DNA from: Polaromonas sp.
Lineage (GTDB): Bacteria; Pseudomonadota; Gammaproteobacteria; Burkholderiales; Burkholderiaceae_C
Assembly: GCA_021153985.1 (NCBI GenBank)
Contig: JAJKJM010000132.1
Span: 1-44,564, forward strand
Reading direction: 5' to 3'
Length of the DNA: 44,564 bases
The translations under genes and the position numbers were made by a program. Below the pieces are notes generated by a model. It made no database searches. It was given only the letters and a program-made list of their open reading frames with translations, and had not been told where the DNA came from. Positions 1 to 8,755 of this stretch are shown in pieces (within the stretch, counting starts at the first letter, position 1; every line of letters begins with the position of its first letter).

Positions 1-1198
1 CCGACAGACGGTGCGCATCGGCTTTCCAGAACGGACGCTGCTGCGCGGTCTTGGTCACCGGGAACCAGCGGCCGAGGGAACCTTCCACATAAGGCGTGAG
101 GATCTCTTCCTGCATCAGGAAGGACACGAACTCCTTGGCGCGGGTCTTGTTCTTCGCCTGGTTGAACACCACACCCACCTTGACGGCGGCGCGGTAAACC
201 ATCTTGCTGCCGTCGGGCTTGTTCGGGAAGCCTGCCGTGCGGATGCGCTCGGTGTAGTTCTTCCTCGCGATTTCGCGCTCTTCCGGCTTGAGCGACGCGT
301 TGTTCATGTCGTCCAGCCATTTCGCGGCGATGGAAATCGTGGCGTTATGGGTCAGGATGGTGGTCTTGTTATGGAAGGCGACGTTGTTGTCCGGATCTTT
401 CCAGCTGGTCGACGACGGTGGCGTGCAGCCTTTGGCGTAAGGCTGGGTGTAGTCGGTTAGTGCACCGATCAGCCCGGCGCGAACTTTGGGGTCATCGACC
501 AGCAACTTGCCGCTGTCGCTGACCAGGTTCACGTTGTAGGCGTCCATGAAGGTCAGGAACGAGTAGAACGAGTCGCTTGAATCCACGCCCAGCGGCTGGC
601 CGATACCGAAGGTGCGGTTGCCGGTTTTCTGGCGGTGTGCGGGTTGTACCTTGTCGCACCAGAAGGACCAATAGTCTTTCCAGCCAGTCGGGATATCCGA
701 CTCCTTGAAGCCCGCTTCGTTCAGCATGTCCACCCAGTACTCGATGTGCATGGTCTGCTGCTTCATCGGGAAGGCGTAGTAGGCCCGGGTCTTGGTGACG
801 TCGTTGTAAAGGAAAGCGGTCTCCACCGTGTTCGGTGCGAAGCGCGCGCGCATGGGGTTGATCACGCTGCTGATGTCTTCAAGCTTGCCGTCGAAGGCCC
901 ACTTGCCGGCGACCTGGAAGTCATAAACGTCGGCATAGGCCACATCAGGCGGGCTGCCGGAGTCCAGGGCCGCAACGGTCTTCGGGATCATGTCCTGTAC
1001 GGGGTACTGCGAGAGCTCGATCTTCACGCCCTTGTGCTTGTCTTCGTACTTTTTGATCGCGGCAAACAGCGCATCGTCTTCGGCTTTGTAAAAGCCCTTC
1101 ACCCACCAGACGGTGAGCTTTTCCTGTGCGGCTACCTGCCCGGTGGCTATGAGGCCTGCCGCGACCATCGCGGCGGCCAGGATTGTCTTGAGTCTCAT
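1..1198 (-). CDS. Sugar ABC transporter substrate-binding protein, 3' end cut by window edge
   Basis: This is a periplasmic solute-binding protein of the family-1 (carbohydrate uptake) type, expected to deliver a sugar to an inner-membrane permease encoded beyond the left edge. I read about 399 codons from the ATG at 1198 with no stop before the edge, so the C-terminus is missing. Residues 1-24 form a signal peptide (basic start, hydrophobic core, Val-Ala-Ala-Gln end), followed by the mature start EKLTVWWVKGF, typical of the family. Aromatic residues are frequent, as expected of sugar binders. It lies on the same strand as, and downstream of, the hydroxyacid dehydrogenase and next to a sugar-acid operon, so a monosaccharide or its acid is a likely ligand. 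The exact ligand cannot be read from the sequence. Confidence 0.85.
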   Translation of the reverse strand, partial: MRLKTILAAAMVAAGLIATGQVAAQEKLTVWWVKGFYKAEDDALFAAIKKYEDKHKGVKIELSQYPVQDMIPKTVAALDSGSPPDVAYADVYDFQVAGKWAFDGKLEDISSVINPMRARFAPNTVETAFLYNDVTKTRAYYAFPMKQQTMHIEYWVDMLNEAGFKESDIPTGWKDYWSFWCDKVQPAHRQKTGNRTFGIGQPLGVDSSDSFYSFLTFMDAYNVNLVSDSGKLLVDDPKVRAGLIGALTDYTQPYAKGCTPPSSTSWKDPDNNVAFHNKTTILTHNATISIAAKWLDDMNNASLKPEEREIARKNYTERIRTAGFPNKPDGSKMVYRAAVKVGVVFNQAKNKTRAKEFVSFLMQEEILTPYVEGSLGRWFPVTKTAQQRPFWKADAHRLS

Positions 1199-1270
1199 TT
1201 GGCTTGTCTCCTCTGCGGGTTGATTGTTGAACTGGCACAAACTCGGGGTCTGCGTTCTTAACGCATTGTT

Positions 1271-1280
1271 ATCATATGAT
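1271..1280. promoter_or_regulatory. Candidate operator, palindrome ATCATATGAT
   Basis: A perfect 10-base palindrome lies 73 bases upstream of the sugar-binding protein start, in the short AT-rich part of this gap. It could be a repressor site for the transporter genes. The regulator is not in the window and no second identical copy was found, so this is a weak call. Confidence 0.3.
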
Positions 1281-1289
1281 GATTAACCC

Positions 1290-1313
1290 CCGGGCTTTCT
1301 ATGGAAAACCCGG
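1290..1313. terminator. Hairpin between the hydroxyacid dehydrogenase and transporter genes
   Basis: Arms at 1290-1299 and 1304-1313 pair at nine of ten positions around a TATG loop (CCGGG against CCCGG, then CTTTC against GAAAA with one mismatch). No clear T-run follows on either strand. It may be a weak terminator or an mRNA-processing hairpin that separates expression of the two genes. Confidence 0.4.
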
Positions 1314-1340
1314 AGCATCAGGCCGGAAGCCGAACCCGAT

Positions 1341-2303
1341 TCAATGCCATTCCGGCACCGGGGTAAAGAGGGCTTGCCCCGCGAAATGGGCACGCAGGTT
1401 GCTCACGGCCAGGTCGGCCATGGCGTGGCGGGTCTGCACGGTGGCGCTGGCCATATGCGGTGTCAGCACGACGTTGTCCATGGCCCACAGCGCCTCAAGA
1501 GGGTGCGGCTCCTTTTCGAATACGTCCAGTGCCGCGCCGGCGATGACGCCTTGTTGCAGCGCATCAACCAGCGCCGCCTCATCCACCACCGAGCCGCGCG
1601 CCACGTTGATGAGATAGCCCGCGGGCCCCAGAGCTTTGAGGACATCCGCATTGATCAGGTGGCGCGTTCCGGCTCCGCCCGGGGTGATCACGATCAGGAA
1701 ATCAACCTGTGCGGCCAGCGCCTGTGCCGACGGGTAAAAGGTGTAAGCAAGCTCCGCCTTTGCGGTGCGTCCGGTGTAAGCGATCGACATGCCAAAAGCC
1801 TCTGCCCGGCTGGCGATAGCCTGGCCGATGCGGCCCAGGCCGACGATGCCCAGCCGCGCGCCGGTGACTTTGCGCGCCAGCGGCATGGGCCCTTCCTTGG
1901 CCCAACGCCCCGCACGAACATAGCGGTCTGCCAAGGGGATGCGGCGCGCCACGGAAAGCATGAGGCCGATGGCCAGGTCAGCCACCTCGTCATTGAGCAC
2001 GCCCGGTGTATGGGTGACCGGGATGCGGCGCTCCAGCGCGGCGGCGACATCCACACCGTCATAACCCACACCCATGATGGAAACGATTTCCAGTGCGGGG
2101 AGCTGGTCCATCAGGGCGCGCGGCACCCTGGATTCGCCGCCCCCGGCGACCCCGCGAATCAGCGGAGCCACCTTGGCAAACGCCGCCGGGTCGCTTTCGT
2201 GCAGCCGGTCATGAACTTCATACGCCGCCTGCAACGGCTCCATCAGGAAAGGCGGCAGCTTGGCAACGGTGAGGATGTGCGGACGATTGGACGGGGCGGA
2301 CAA
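1341..2303 (-). CDS. D-isomer-specific 2-hydroxyacid dehydrogenase (glyoxylate/hydroxypyruvate reductase-like)
   Basis: This NAD(P)-dependent enzyme should reduce a 2-keto acid such as glyoxylate, hydroxypyruvate or a 2-keto sugar acid. The protein is 320 residues, usual for the family. It has the Rossmann motif GLGRIG, the NVARGSVVDEAAL stretch carrying the substrate Arg, an Asp-Val-Phe-Glu segment with the conserved Glu, and the catalytic His in LTPHMAS near the C-terminus. I chose a TTG start at 2303 because AGGAG lies eight bases upstream on the minus strand and the encoded protein then begins at the usual place. A longer in-frame opening to 2408 would run into the divergent dehydratase gene. 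It is transcribed away from the sugar-acid operon and toward the ABC transporter. Confidence 0.85.
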   Translation of the reverse strand: MSAPSNRPHILTVAKLPPFLMEPLQAAYEVHDRLHESDPAAFAKVAPLIRGVAGGGESRVPRALMDQLPALEIVSIMGVGYDGVDVAAALERRIPVTHTPGVLNDEVADLAIGLMLSVARRIPLADRYVRAGRWAKEGPMPLARKVTGARLGIVGLGRIGQAIASRAEAFGMSIAYTGRTAKAELAYTFYPSAQALAAQVDFLIVITPGGAGTRHLINADVLKALGPAGYLINVARGSVVDEAALVDALQQGVIAGAALDVFEKEPHPLEALWAMDNVVLTPHMASATVQTRHAMADLAVSNLRAHFAGQALFTPVPEWH

Positions 2304-2359
2304 GGGGCGAACTCCTGGGATTATGGTTTTCACTAAGATAAGGGGTTCAATGGTATGAC

Positions 2360-2365
2360 GATAAT
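2360..2365 (+). promoter_or_regulatory. Candidate -10 box of the sugar-acid operon
   Basis: GATAAT lies 27 bases upstream of the dehydratase ATG, within the AT-rich divergent gap 2304-2392. It would give a leader of about 20 bases containing the AAGGA ribosome-binding site at 2379-2383. No good -35 box was recognised. Confidence 0.35.
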
Positions 2366-2392
2366 ACGTTTGAAGATTAAGGACTTTCCCGC

Positions 2393-4132
2393 ATGAGCAC
2401 ACCTCCAAAGAAGAAACCCGCCCACGAACTACGCAGCCAGCAATGGTTCGGCCGCCAGGACCGCGACGGTTTTGCCTACCGCAGCTGGGTCAAGGGCAAG
2501 GGCGTTCCGCACGACCAGTTCGACGGCCGCCCGGTCATCGGCATCTGCAACACCTTCAGCGAACTCACACCCTGCAATTCGCATTTCCGCACGATTGCCG
2601 AGCAGGTCAAGATCGGCGTGTATGAGGCGGGTGGCTTCCCGCTCGAATTCCCGGTGATGTCTTTGGGCGAGACCCTGCTGCGCCCCACCGCCATGCTCTA
2701 CCGCAACCTGGCCAGTATGGACGTGGAAGAAAGCATTCGCGGCAACCCCATCGACGGCGTGGTGCTGCTGATGGGCTGCGACAAGACCACACCGGCCCTG
2801 GTCATGGGCGCCTCAAGCGTCGACCTGCCCACCGTAGGCGTCAGCGGCGGGCCCATGCTGAGCGGCAAATGGCGCGGCCAGGAGCTGGGCTCGGGCACCG
2901 GCGTCTGGAGCATGAGCGAGCAGGTGCGCGCCGGCACGCTCAAGCTGCAGGACTTTTTCGAAGCCGAAAGCTGCATGCACCGCAGCCACGGCCACTGCAT
3001 GACCATGGGCACAGCCTCCACCATGGCCAGCATGGTCGAAGCACTGGGCATTGGCCTGCCGGGTAACGCCGCCTATCCTGCGGTAGACGGCAGGCGCAAC
3101 GTGCTGGCCCGCATGGCGGGCCGCCGCGCCGTCGACATGGTGCATGAAGACCTCACGCTGTCAAAAATCCTCACGCGTGAAGCCTTCGAGAACGCCATCA
3201 AGACATTGGCTGCGATTGGCGGCTCCACCAACGCCGTCATTCACCTGATCGCCATTGCCAGGCGCATCGGCGTGAACCTGACGGTGGATGACTTTGACCG
3301 GCTGGCCAGCGAATTGCCTTGCCTGGTCAACCTGCAACCCTCAGGCAAATACCTGATGGAAGACTTCTGCTACGCCGGCGGCCTGCCGGTGGTGATGAAA
3401 GAAATTGCGCAGCACCTGCACACCGGGGCCATCACCGCCAACGGAAAAACCATAGGCGAGAACATTGCCGACGCGGAAAACTACAACACCGAAGTGATCA
3501 TGCCGCTCAGCACGCCGTTCAAAGACAAGGCCGGCATCGCCGTGCTGCGCGGCAACCTCTCGCCGCGCGGTGCCGTCATCAAGCCCAGCGCCGCCACGCC
3601 CGCGCTCATGGTGCACAAGGGCCGTGCGGTCGTGTTTGAAACCATTGAAGACTTCCACGCGCGCATCGACGACGAAAACCTGGACATCGACGAGAACTGC
3701 GTGATGGTTCTGAAGAACTGCGGCCCCAAGGGCTACCCCGGCATGGCCGAGGTCGGCAACATGCCCCTGCCGCCCAAGGTGCTGCGTAAAGGCATCACCG
3801 ACATGGTCCGCATCAGCGATGCGCGCATGAGCGGCACGGCCTACGGCACCGTGGTGCTGCACACCGCACCAGAAGCCGCGGCCGGCGGCCCCTTGGCGCT
3901 TGTACAAAACGGCGACATCATCGAACTGGACGTGCCGAACCGCCGCCTGCACCTGCATGTCAGCGACGAAGAACTGGCTAAGCGCATGGCCGGCTGGAAG
4001 GCGCCCGAACCCCCGCTGACCTCAGGCTACTGGAAGCTCTACATCGACCACGTGCTGCAGGCCGATGAAGGTGTGGATCTGGATTTTCTGGTCGGCAAGC
4101 GCGGCTCTTTTGTGCCACGCGACAACCACTGA
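2393..4132 (+). CDS. Sugar-acid dehydratase of the IlvD/Edd family (arabinonate/galactonate/xylonate class)
   Basis: This iron-sulfur dehydratase should remove water from an aldonic acid to give a 2-keto-3-deoxy sugar acid in the cytoplasm. Its 579 residues and overall pattern resemble the L-arabinonate dehydratase branch more than the branched-chain amino-acid IlvD branch. The three cluster cysteines are visible at Cys61 (TPCNSHF), Cys129 (MGCDKTTP) and Cys202 (HGHCMTMGTAS). The conserved RMSGTAYG carrying the catalytic Ser lies near the C-terminus. AAGGA at 2379-2383 supports the start. It heads an operon with two keto-deoxy sugar kinases and a DgoA aldolase, so galactonate, or a gluconate-like acid, is a likely substrate. 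L-arabinonate or xylonate cannot be excluded. Confidence 0.88.
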   Translation: MSTPPKKKPAHELRSQQWFGRQDRDGFAYRSWVKGKGVPHDQFDGRPVIGICNTFSELTPCNSHFRTIAEQVKIGVYEAGGFPLEFPVMSLGETLLRPTAMLYRNLASMDVEESIRGNPIDGVVLLMGCDKTTPALVMGASSVDLPTVGVSGGPMLSGKWRGQELGSGTGVWSMSEQVRAGTLKLQDFFEAESCMHRSHGHCMTMGTASTMASMVEALGIGLPGNAAYPAVDGRRNVLARMAGRRAVDMVHEDLTLSKILTREAFENAIKTLAAIGGSTNAVIHLIAIARRIGVNLTVDDFDRLASELPCLVNLQPSGKYLMEDFCYAGGLPVVMKEIAQHLHTGAITANGKTIGENIADAENYNTEVIMPLSTPFKDKAGIAVLRGNLSPRGAVIKPSAATPALMVHKGRAVVFETIEDFHARIDDENLDIDENCVMVLKNCGPKGYPGMAEVGNMPLPPKVLRKGITDMVRISDARMSGTAYGTVVLHTAPEAAAGGPLALVQNGDIIELDVPNRRLHLHVSDEELAKRMAGWKAPEPPLTSGYWKLYIDHVLQADEGVDLDFLVGKRGSFVPRDNH

Positions 4133-4277
4133 GGCGGGTACGGCCAGGGTACGAAGGCAAATCCTCACAGGGGTACCATTGAGGGTTTGAGGCGCGGCGT
4201 GTTTCCTCTGGTTTTCCGCTTGTGGAAAGGCCCGCGCCGAGATGCCGGACAAAGCCAGGAAAAGGCCAGGAAACCCA

Positions 4278-5210
4278 ATGCAATCCAGAAAATTCGATGT
4301 CGTCGCGCTCGGCGAAGCCATGGTGGAGTTCAACCAGACCCAGGCCGGCCAACCCAACTATCTGCAGGGTTTCGGCGGGGACACCAGCAATGCCGTGATC
4401 GCCGCCGCACGTGCAGGCGCCAGCACCGCCTACCTGACACGCCTGGGCGGTGACACCTTCGGCCAGTCGCTGATGGCCTTGTGGGCCGCTGAAAACGTTT
4501 CCACCGCCGCGGTGCAGCAGGACCCGGAGGCCAGCACCGGCCTTTACTTCGTCACACACGGCAAAAACGGGCACGAGTTCAGCTACCTGCGCGCAGGGTC
4601 CGCTGCCAGCCGCATGACGCCGGCCTGGTTGCAGCAAGCCGGCGCGGCCGATGCCGTGCGCCAGGCCAAAGTCCTGCATGTATCCGGCATCTCACTGGCA
4701 ATTTCCGCCAGCGCCTGCGACACCGCCTTTGCCGCGATGAAGCTGGCCAAAGAGGCTGGCACACTGGTGTCGTTTGACTCCAACCTGCGGCTCAAGCTCT
4801 GGCCGCTGGACCGGGCCCTGGCCTGTACCCGCCACGCCGTTTCGCTGTGCGACATTTTTCTGCCCAGCCTGGAAGACATCACCACGCTGAACGGCATGAC
4901 CGACCCCGATGAGGTAGTGGACTGGGGCCATGCACTGGGCGCCAAAACGGTGGTGCTCAAACTCGGCGGCGACGGCGCGCTGGTCAGCGACGGCGCGCGG
5001 CGCGAACGTGTGCCGGTGCACCGCGTGAAGCTGGTTGACGCCACCGGTGCGGGCGACTGCTTTTGCGGCAACCTGCTGGCGCGCATCGCACAAGGCGACA
5101 CGGTGTTTGACGCCACGCGCTACGCCAATGCGGCCGCCGCCCTCACTGTGCAGGGCTACGGTGCCGTGGCGCCGCTGCCGCGTCCCGAGCAGGTCAGGGC
5201 CTTGCTGTGA
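4278..5210 (+). CDS. kdgK: 2-dehydro-3-deoxygluconokinase (PfkB family)
   Basis: This kinase should phosphorylate 2-keto-3-deoxygluconate (KDG) at position 6, feeding KDPG to an aldolase. The 310-residue protein carries the N-terminal FDVVALGEAMVEF of the ribokinase fold, a substrate-binding GGDTSNA segment, and the PfkB signature DATGAGDCF (residues 254-262) with Asp260 as catalytic base. I start at 4278 rather than the upstream in-frame ATG at 4242, because AGGAAA precedes it and family members begin there. Its stop overlaps the dgoK start by four bases, showing translational coupling. The 145-base gap before it is unusually long for this operon and contains no gene. Confidence 0.87.
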   Translation: MQSRKFDVVALGEAMVEFNQTQAGQPNYLQGFGGDTSNAVIAAARAGASTAYLTRLGGDTFGQSLMALWAAENVSTAAVQQDPEASTGLYFVTHGKNGHEFSYLRAGSAASRMTPAWLQQAGAADAVRQAKVLHVSGISLAISASACDTAFAAMKLAKEAGTLVSFDSNLRLKLWPLDRALACTRHAVSLCDIFLPSLEDITTLNGMTDPDEVVDWGHALGAKTVVLKLGGDGALVSDGARRERVPVHRVKLVDATGAGDCFCGNLLARIAQGDTVFDATRYANAAAALTVQGYGAVAPLPRPEQVRALL

Positions 5211-6088
5211 GATCCATCGTCGCCGTTGACTGGGGAACATCGTCCCTGCGCGGTGCGCTGCTGGGCGCCGAGGGCGCGGCCATCGAAGAGCGTTCTTTTG
5301 CACGCGGCATCCTGACGGTGCCCGCAGGCGGATTCCCCGACATCTTCCAGACCTGCTTTGGCGACTGGATGACGCCCGGCACGCTGTGCCTCATCTCAGG
5401 CATGGCCGGCAGCAAGCAGGGCTGGCGCGAAGCCGCTTATTGCGCCTGTCCCGCCGGCTTTGACGACATCGCCGCCCACCTGGAGTGGGTGGAGCCCGGC
5501 CGCATCGCCATCGTGCCGGGCCTGAGCATCGACCGCGGCGGCGTACCCGACGTGATGCGCGGCGAGGAAACCCAGATCTTTGGTGCCTTGCAGTTGCTGG
5601 GCCTGGACAACGCCCGCCTGGTGTTGCCCGGCACGCACAGCAAATGGGTCACCGTGACCAACCGCAAGGTGACGGATTTTTCGACCTGGATGACGGGCGA
5701 GTTTTATGCGCTGCTGCGCCAGCACTCGGTGCTCGCGCGCATGATGCCAGAGGCCGATGCCGCACCTGACACGGCGGCTTTCGACCAGGGTGTGGCCCAT
5801 GCGCTGGCCGGCCCGGGTTTGCTGAACACCGCCTTCAGCACACGCACCTTGTCGCTTTTCAACCGCATGGCTACGGATGCCCTGCCCAGCTACCTCTCAG
5901 GCCTGGTCATCGGCGAAGAACTCAAGTCCCAGACCTTGCCGCGCGGCGAGCCCGTCGTGGTGATGGGCGCTGAAGCCCTCACGGCCCGCTACGAACAGGC
6001 GCTTGCCCAGCTCGGCGTGCCCGTCCAGCGCGTGGGCGCGGGCGCCACCTGGCGCGGTTTGCGCGCCATTGCCGACACCTTGGGCTGA
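5207..6088 (+). CDS. dgoK: 2-dehydro-3-deoxygalactonokinase
   Basis: This enzyme phosphorylates 2-keto-3-deoxygalactonate to the 6-phosphate, the second step of the De Ley-Doudoroff pathway. The 293-residue protein has the N-terminal phosphate-1 motif VAVDWGTSSLRGAL of the DgoK family, a GTHSKWV segment in the middle and the late GAGATWRGL near the end. It starts with GTG inside the kdgK stop (GTGA overlap) and is followed after 36 bases by dgoA. With kdgK next to it, the operon can phosphorylate both the gluco- and the galacto-epimers of the keto-deoxy acid. Confidence 0.9.
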   Translation: MRSIVAVDWGTSSLRGALLGAEGAAIEERSFARGILTVPAGGFPDIFQTCFGDWMTPGTLCLISGMAGSKQGWREAAYCACPAGFDDIAAHLEWVEPGRIAIVPGLSIDRGGVPDVMRGEETQIFGALQLLGLDNARLVLPGTHSKWVTVTNRKVTDFSTWMTGEFYALLRQHSVLARMMPEADAAPDTAAFDQGVAHALAGPGLLNTAFSTRTLSLFNRMATDALPSYLSGLVIGEELKSQTLPRGEPVVVMGAEALTARYEQALAQLGVPVQRVGAGATWRGLRAIADTLG

Positions 6089-6124
6089 CTCCTGCACCGA
6101 CGTGCACCGCAACCAACACACATC

Positions 6125-6763
6125 ATGAACGCACACCAAAAGTTTTCCCAAGCCCTCAGCACCCTCCCCCTCGTTGCCATCCTGCGCGGGCTGACACCCG
6201 CTGAAGCCTTGCCGGTTGGCCAGGCGCTGGTTGCCACCGGCTGGACGCTGATTGAAATTCCCCTGAACTCCCCGCAACCGCTGGACAGCATCGCCGCCAT
6301 GGCCAATGCTTACCCCCAGGCCCTGATAGGCGCGGGCACCGTGCTGACGCCCGACGATGTGCGCAATGTGCAAGCCGCCGGCGGCCAGCTCATCGTGTCA
6401 CCCAACTTCAACCCCGCCGTGGTGCGCGAAGCCGCCCGCCTCGGCATGGTGTGCCTGCCCGGCGTGATGACAGCCAGCGAAGCCTTTGGCGCGCTGGATG
6501 CAGGCGCCACCGGCTTGAAGATTTTCCCGGCGGAGATGATCACGCCTGCCGTGGTGAAGGCTTTGCGCGCGGTATTGCCGGCGTCCACCGTGGTGATGCC
6601 GGTCGGCGGCGTGACGCCCGGCAACATGCAGGCCTATCTGGCCGCGGGTGCCAGCGGCTTTGGTATTGGTTCGGCGCTGTACAAGCCCGGCATGACGGCA
6701 GCTGAGGTTTCCGACAACGCTATGAAATTTATAGCTGCCTACACAGGTACCATAAGGGTATGA
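6125..6763 (+). CDS. dgoA: 2-dehydro-3-deoxy-6-phosphogalactonate aldolase
   Basis: This class I aldolase splits KDPGal into pyruvate and glyceraldehyde-3-phosphate. The 212-residue TIM-barrel protein shows the Schiff-base Lys132 in GLKIFPAE, the catalytic Glu44 in LIEIPLNSP, and the phosphate loop GIGSALY near the C-terminus. The last 14 codons ([10 protein letters not shown] and beyond) lie in a copy of the interspersed repeat described below, and that repeat also supplies the ATGA overlap with the next gene. The paralogue Eda at 19256-19909 is clearly different in sequence, so the two aldolases serve separate pathways. Confidence 0.92.
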   Translation: MNAHQKFSQALSTLPLVAILRGLTPAEALPVGQALVATGWTLIEIPLNSPQPLDSIAAMANAYPQALIGAGTVLTPDDVRNVQAAGGQLIVSPNFNPAVVREAARLGMVCLPGVMTASEAFGALDAGATGLKIFPAEMITPAVVKALRAVLPASTVVMPVGGVTPGNMQAYLAAGASGFGIGSALYKPGMTAAEVSDNAMKFIAAYTGTIRV

Positions 6764-6765
6764 GC
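6719..6765 (+). repeat. Interspersed repeat, copy 1 (end of dgoA, start of SDR gene)
   Basis: The 17-base core GCTAT-GAAATTT-ATAGC occupies 6719-6735. It is followed by TGCC and, exactly 20 bases after the core, by GGGT. This is the same spacing as in five other copies. The copy spans the last codons of dgoA and the first of the downstream dehydrogenase. Confidence 0.7.
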
Positions 6766-7554
6766 ATGATTTCACCCACAAAACCGCGCCAGATATCGTT
6801 TGGCCTGGCCGGCCGTGTCTGCATCGTCACGGGCGGTGCCCAAGGTATAGGCGAGGCCTGCGCCCGCCGCTTTGCGCGCGAGGAGGCCACGGTGGTCATC
6901 GCCGACATTGACGACACCCGCGGCACCGCGCTGGCCGCCGAACTCGGTGGCCTTTATGTGCATTGCGACGTCGGCGACAAGGCTCAGGTTGACGCACTGG
7001 TGGCGCAGGCACTGGCCGCACATGGCCGCATCGACGTGCTGGTGAACAACGCCGGCATCTTCAAGGCCGCCGAATTTCTGGAAATCACGGAGGCCGACTT
7101 CGATGCCGTGCTGCGCATCAACCTCAAGGGCTCGTTCATGGTGGGCCAGGCTGTGTCGCGTGTGATGGCCGCCGCAGGCAAGGGCAGCATCGTCAATATG
7201 AGTTCGGTCAACGGCGTGCTCGCCATTCCGACGATTGCCAGCTACAACGTCAGCAAGGGCGGCATCAACCAGCTCACGCGGGTGATGGCGCTGTCTTTGG
7301 CCGCCCAAGGTGTACGCGTCAACGCGGTGGCGCCCGGCACCATCGCCACCGAACTGGCGGCCAAGGCAGTGCTCACCAGTGACGAGGCCAAAGCCAAGAT
7401 CATGAGCCGCACGCCCATGAAACGCCTGGGCGAGCCCTCCGAAATTGCCGACACAGTGGCCTACTTGGCCAGCGATGCGGCCAGCTACATCACCGGTGAG
7501 ATCGTGGTAGTCGATGGCGGGCGTATGACACTCAATTACACAGTCCCGGTGTAA
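6760..7554 (+). CDS. SDR family NAD(P)-dependent dehydrogenase, probably sugar 1-dehydrogenase
   Basis: A classical short-chain dehydrogenase of 264 residues. The cofactor motif TGGAQGIG is at residues 24-31, NNAG at 96-99, and the catalytic Ser149, Tyr162 and Lys166 (YNVSK) are in place. An acidic residue after the second strand (ADID) suggests preference for NAD. Its start overlaps the dgoA stop (ATGA). Position at the end of a sugar-acid operon suggests it oxidises an aldose such as galactose or arabinose to the lactone that enters the route. Sorbitol-type or keto-acid reductase activity remains possible. Confidence 0.8.
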   Translation: MSMISPTKPRQISFGLAGRVCIVTGGAQGIGEACARRFAREEATVVIADIDDTRGTALAAELGGLYVHCDVGDKAQVDALVAQALAAHGRIDVLVNNAGIFKAAEFLEITEADFDAVLRINLKGSFMVGQAVSRVMAAAGKGSIVNMSSVNGVLAIPTIASYNVSKGGINQLTRVMALSLAAQGVRVNAVAPGTIATELAAKAVLTSDEAKAKIMSRTPMKRLGEPSEIADTVAYLASDAASYITGEIVVVDGGRMTLNYTVPV

Positions 7555-7629
7555 CCGGTCAGACTCTGCCCGGTTTGAGGGGCAAACTGCGGTGTCAGGG
7601 CGCCACATCGGCGCCGGACTGGAGGCACC

Positions 7630-8031
7630 ATGACCACGATCTGCAAGGAATTTACCGTCGACGCCCCCCTGGAGAGCGTTTGGGATGCATTGCGCGATTT
7701 CAACGCCGTGCACCAACGGCTGGCGCCAGGCTTCGTCGTTGACTGCAAACCCGGCCAAGGCAGCCGCACCGTCACTTTTGCAAATGGCGGGGTAGCGCAA
7801 GAATTGCTGGTGGGCATCCATGAAGGGATACACCGCCTCAGCTACACCGTGGTCGGCGGCAAGGCCAGCCACCACATGGCCTCAGCGCAGCTGTTTGCCG
7901 AGGGCGAAAATCGCACCCGTTTCGTCTGGATCACTGATGTGCTGCCCGACGCGCTGGGGGACTACATCGACACAATGATGACTCAGGGTGCGGCAGTGAT
8001 GCAGCGCACGCTCAGCCAGCCCGCCGCCTGA
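7630..8031 (+). CDS. SRPBCC (START/Bet v1-like) family protein
   Basis: A 133-residue single-domain protein of the polyketide cyclase/START-like superfamily, which binds hydrophobic ligands in a deep cavity. The opening KEFTVDAPLESVWDALRDF is the usual first strand and helix. A strand-rich middle and a long C-terminal helix (DYIDTMMTQGAAVMQRTL) complete the fold. GGAGG nine bases before the ATG supports the start. It follows the SDR gene after 75 bases, so it may be cotranscribed, but the family does not reveal a ligand. It is convergent with the LysE-type gene. Confidence 0.75.
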   Translation: MTTICKEFTVDAPLESVWDALRDFNAVHQRLAPGFVVDCKPGQGSRTVTFANGGVAQELLVGIHEGIHRLSYTVVGGKASHHMASAQLFAEGENRTRFVWITDVLPDALGDYIDTMMTQGAAVMQRTLSQPAA

Positions 8032-8043
8032 AATCGCCCCCGT

Positions 8044-8670
8044 TCAGACCGGACGTTTGGCCAGCAAGGCCCAGACGCCGGCTGCCGACAGCAAGGAACC
8101 GCCGGCGAAATTAAAGCGGCGTTGCGCGCGTGGCGAAGCCAGCAATGTACGTGCAGAAGCGGCAAACACCGCATACAACGTGGCATTCAGGCTGGCCATC
8201 ACCACAAAGGTCACGGCCAATACCCAGAGCTGCCGCGTCACGTCGGCACCCTGGTTGATGAACTGCGGCAAGAAGGCCACAAAAAACACAATGCCCTTGG
8301 GATTGAGCGCGGTGACCAGGTAAGTGTTGCCAAACAATTTCCATAGGGAGCCCGGTGCGTCAGGCGCCGCTGCCTGCATGGGCGAGATGCCGGCACGCAA
8401 AAGCTTGATGCCCAGATACAGCAGGTACAGGCCACCCGCCCACTTGACCATCGTGAACCAGAAGGCCGAAGTGGCCAACAGCGCACCCAAACCAAAGAGC
8501 GACACGACCAGCGCCGTCGAATCACCCAGCGCAACGGCGGCCACCAGCGGAATGTTGGCCCGCTTTCCATGCGCCATCGAGTAGCTGATGACCGTCAGGA
8601 TGGTCGGGCCGGGGATGATGAGCAGAACAGCGGTTGCGGCGACGAAAGCGAGCCAGAGCTGAATGGACAT
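8044..8670 (-). CDS. LysE/RhtB family amino-acid exporter
   Basis: A 208-residue inner-membrane protein with about six hydrophobic segments, the size and pattern of LysE/RhtB exporters. The N-terminal PGPTILTVISYSMAHGKR contains the conserved Pro-Gly-Pro of the family. The substrate (a basic, neutral or sulfur amino acid) is not predictable. I start at 8670 (MSIQLWLAF); an upstream in-frame extension to 8838 would overlap the divergent tag gene and has no family counterpart. Confidence 0.87.
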   Translation of the reverse strand: MSIQLWLAFVAATAVLLIIPGPTILTVISYSMAHGKRANIPLVAAVALGDSTALVVSLFGLGALLATSAFWFTMVKWAGGLYLLYLGIKLLRAGISPMQAAAPDAPGSLWKLFGNTYLVTALNPKGIVFFVAFLPQFINQGADVTRQLWVLAVTFVVMASLNATLYAVFAASARTLLASPRAQRRFNFAGGSLLSAAGVWALLAKRPV

Positions 8671-8744
8671 GGTGCGTGTTTCCGAAGTTGCGGGGCGATG
8701 AAAAAGGTTGTGCTTCATGATAGCGTTGCCCACCCTCCTCTGCC

Positions 8745-8750
8745 TAAAAT
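8745..8750 (+). promoter_or_regulatory. -10-like hexamer directly before tag
   Basis: TAAAAT ends five bases before the tag ATG. Transcription would then begin at or next to the start codon, giving a leaderless message. No ribosome-binding site is present. Confidence 0.45.
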
Positions 8751-8755
8751 TCCCG

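Noticed and set aside
7555-7585. ACCGG/CCGGT hairpin after the SDR gene as a terminator.
   Set aside because: Short stem, long loop and no T-run; the SRPBCC gene may still be cotranscribed.
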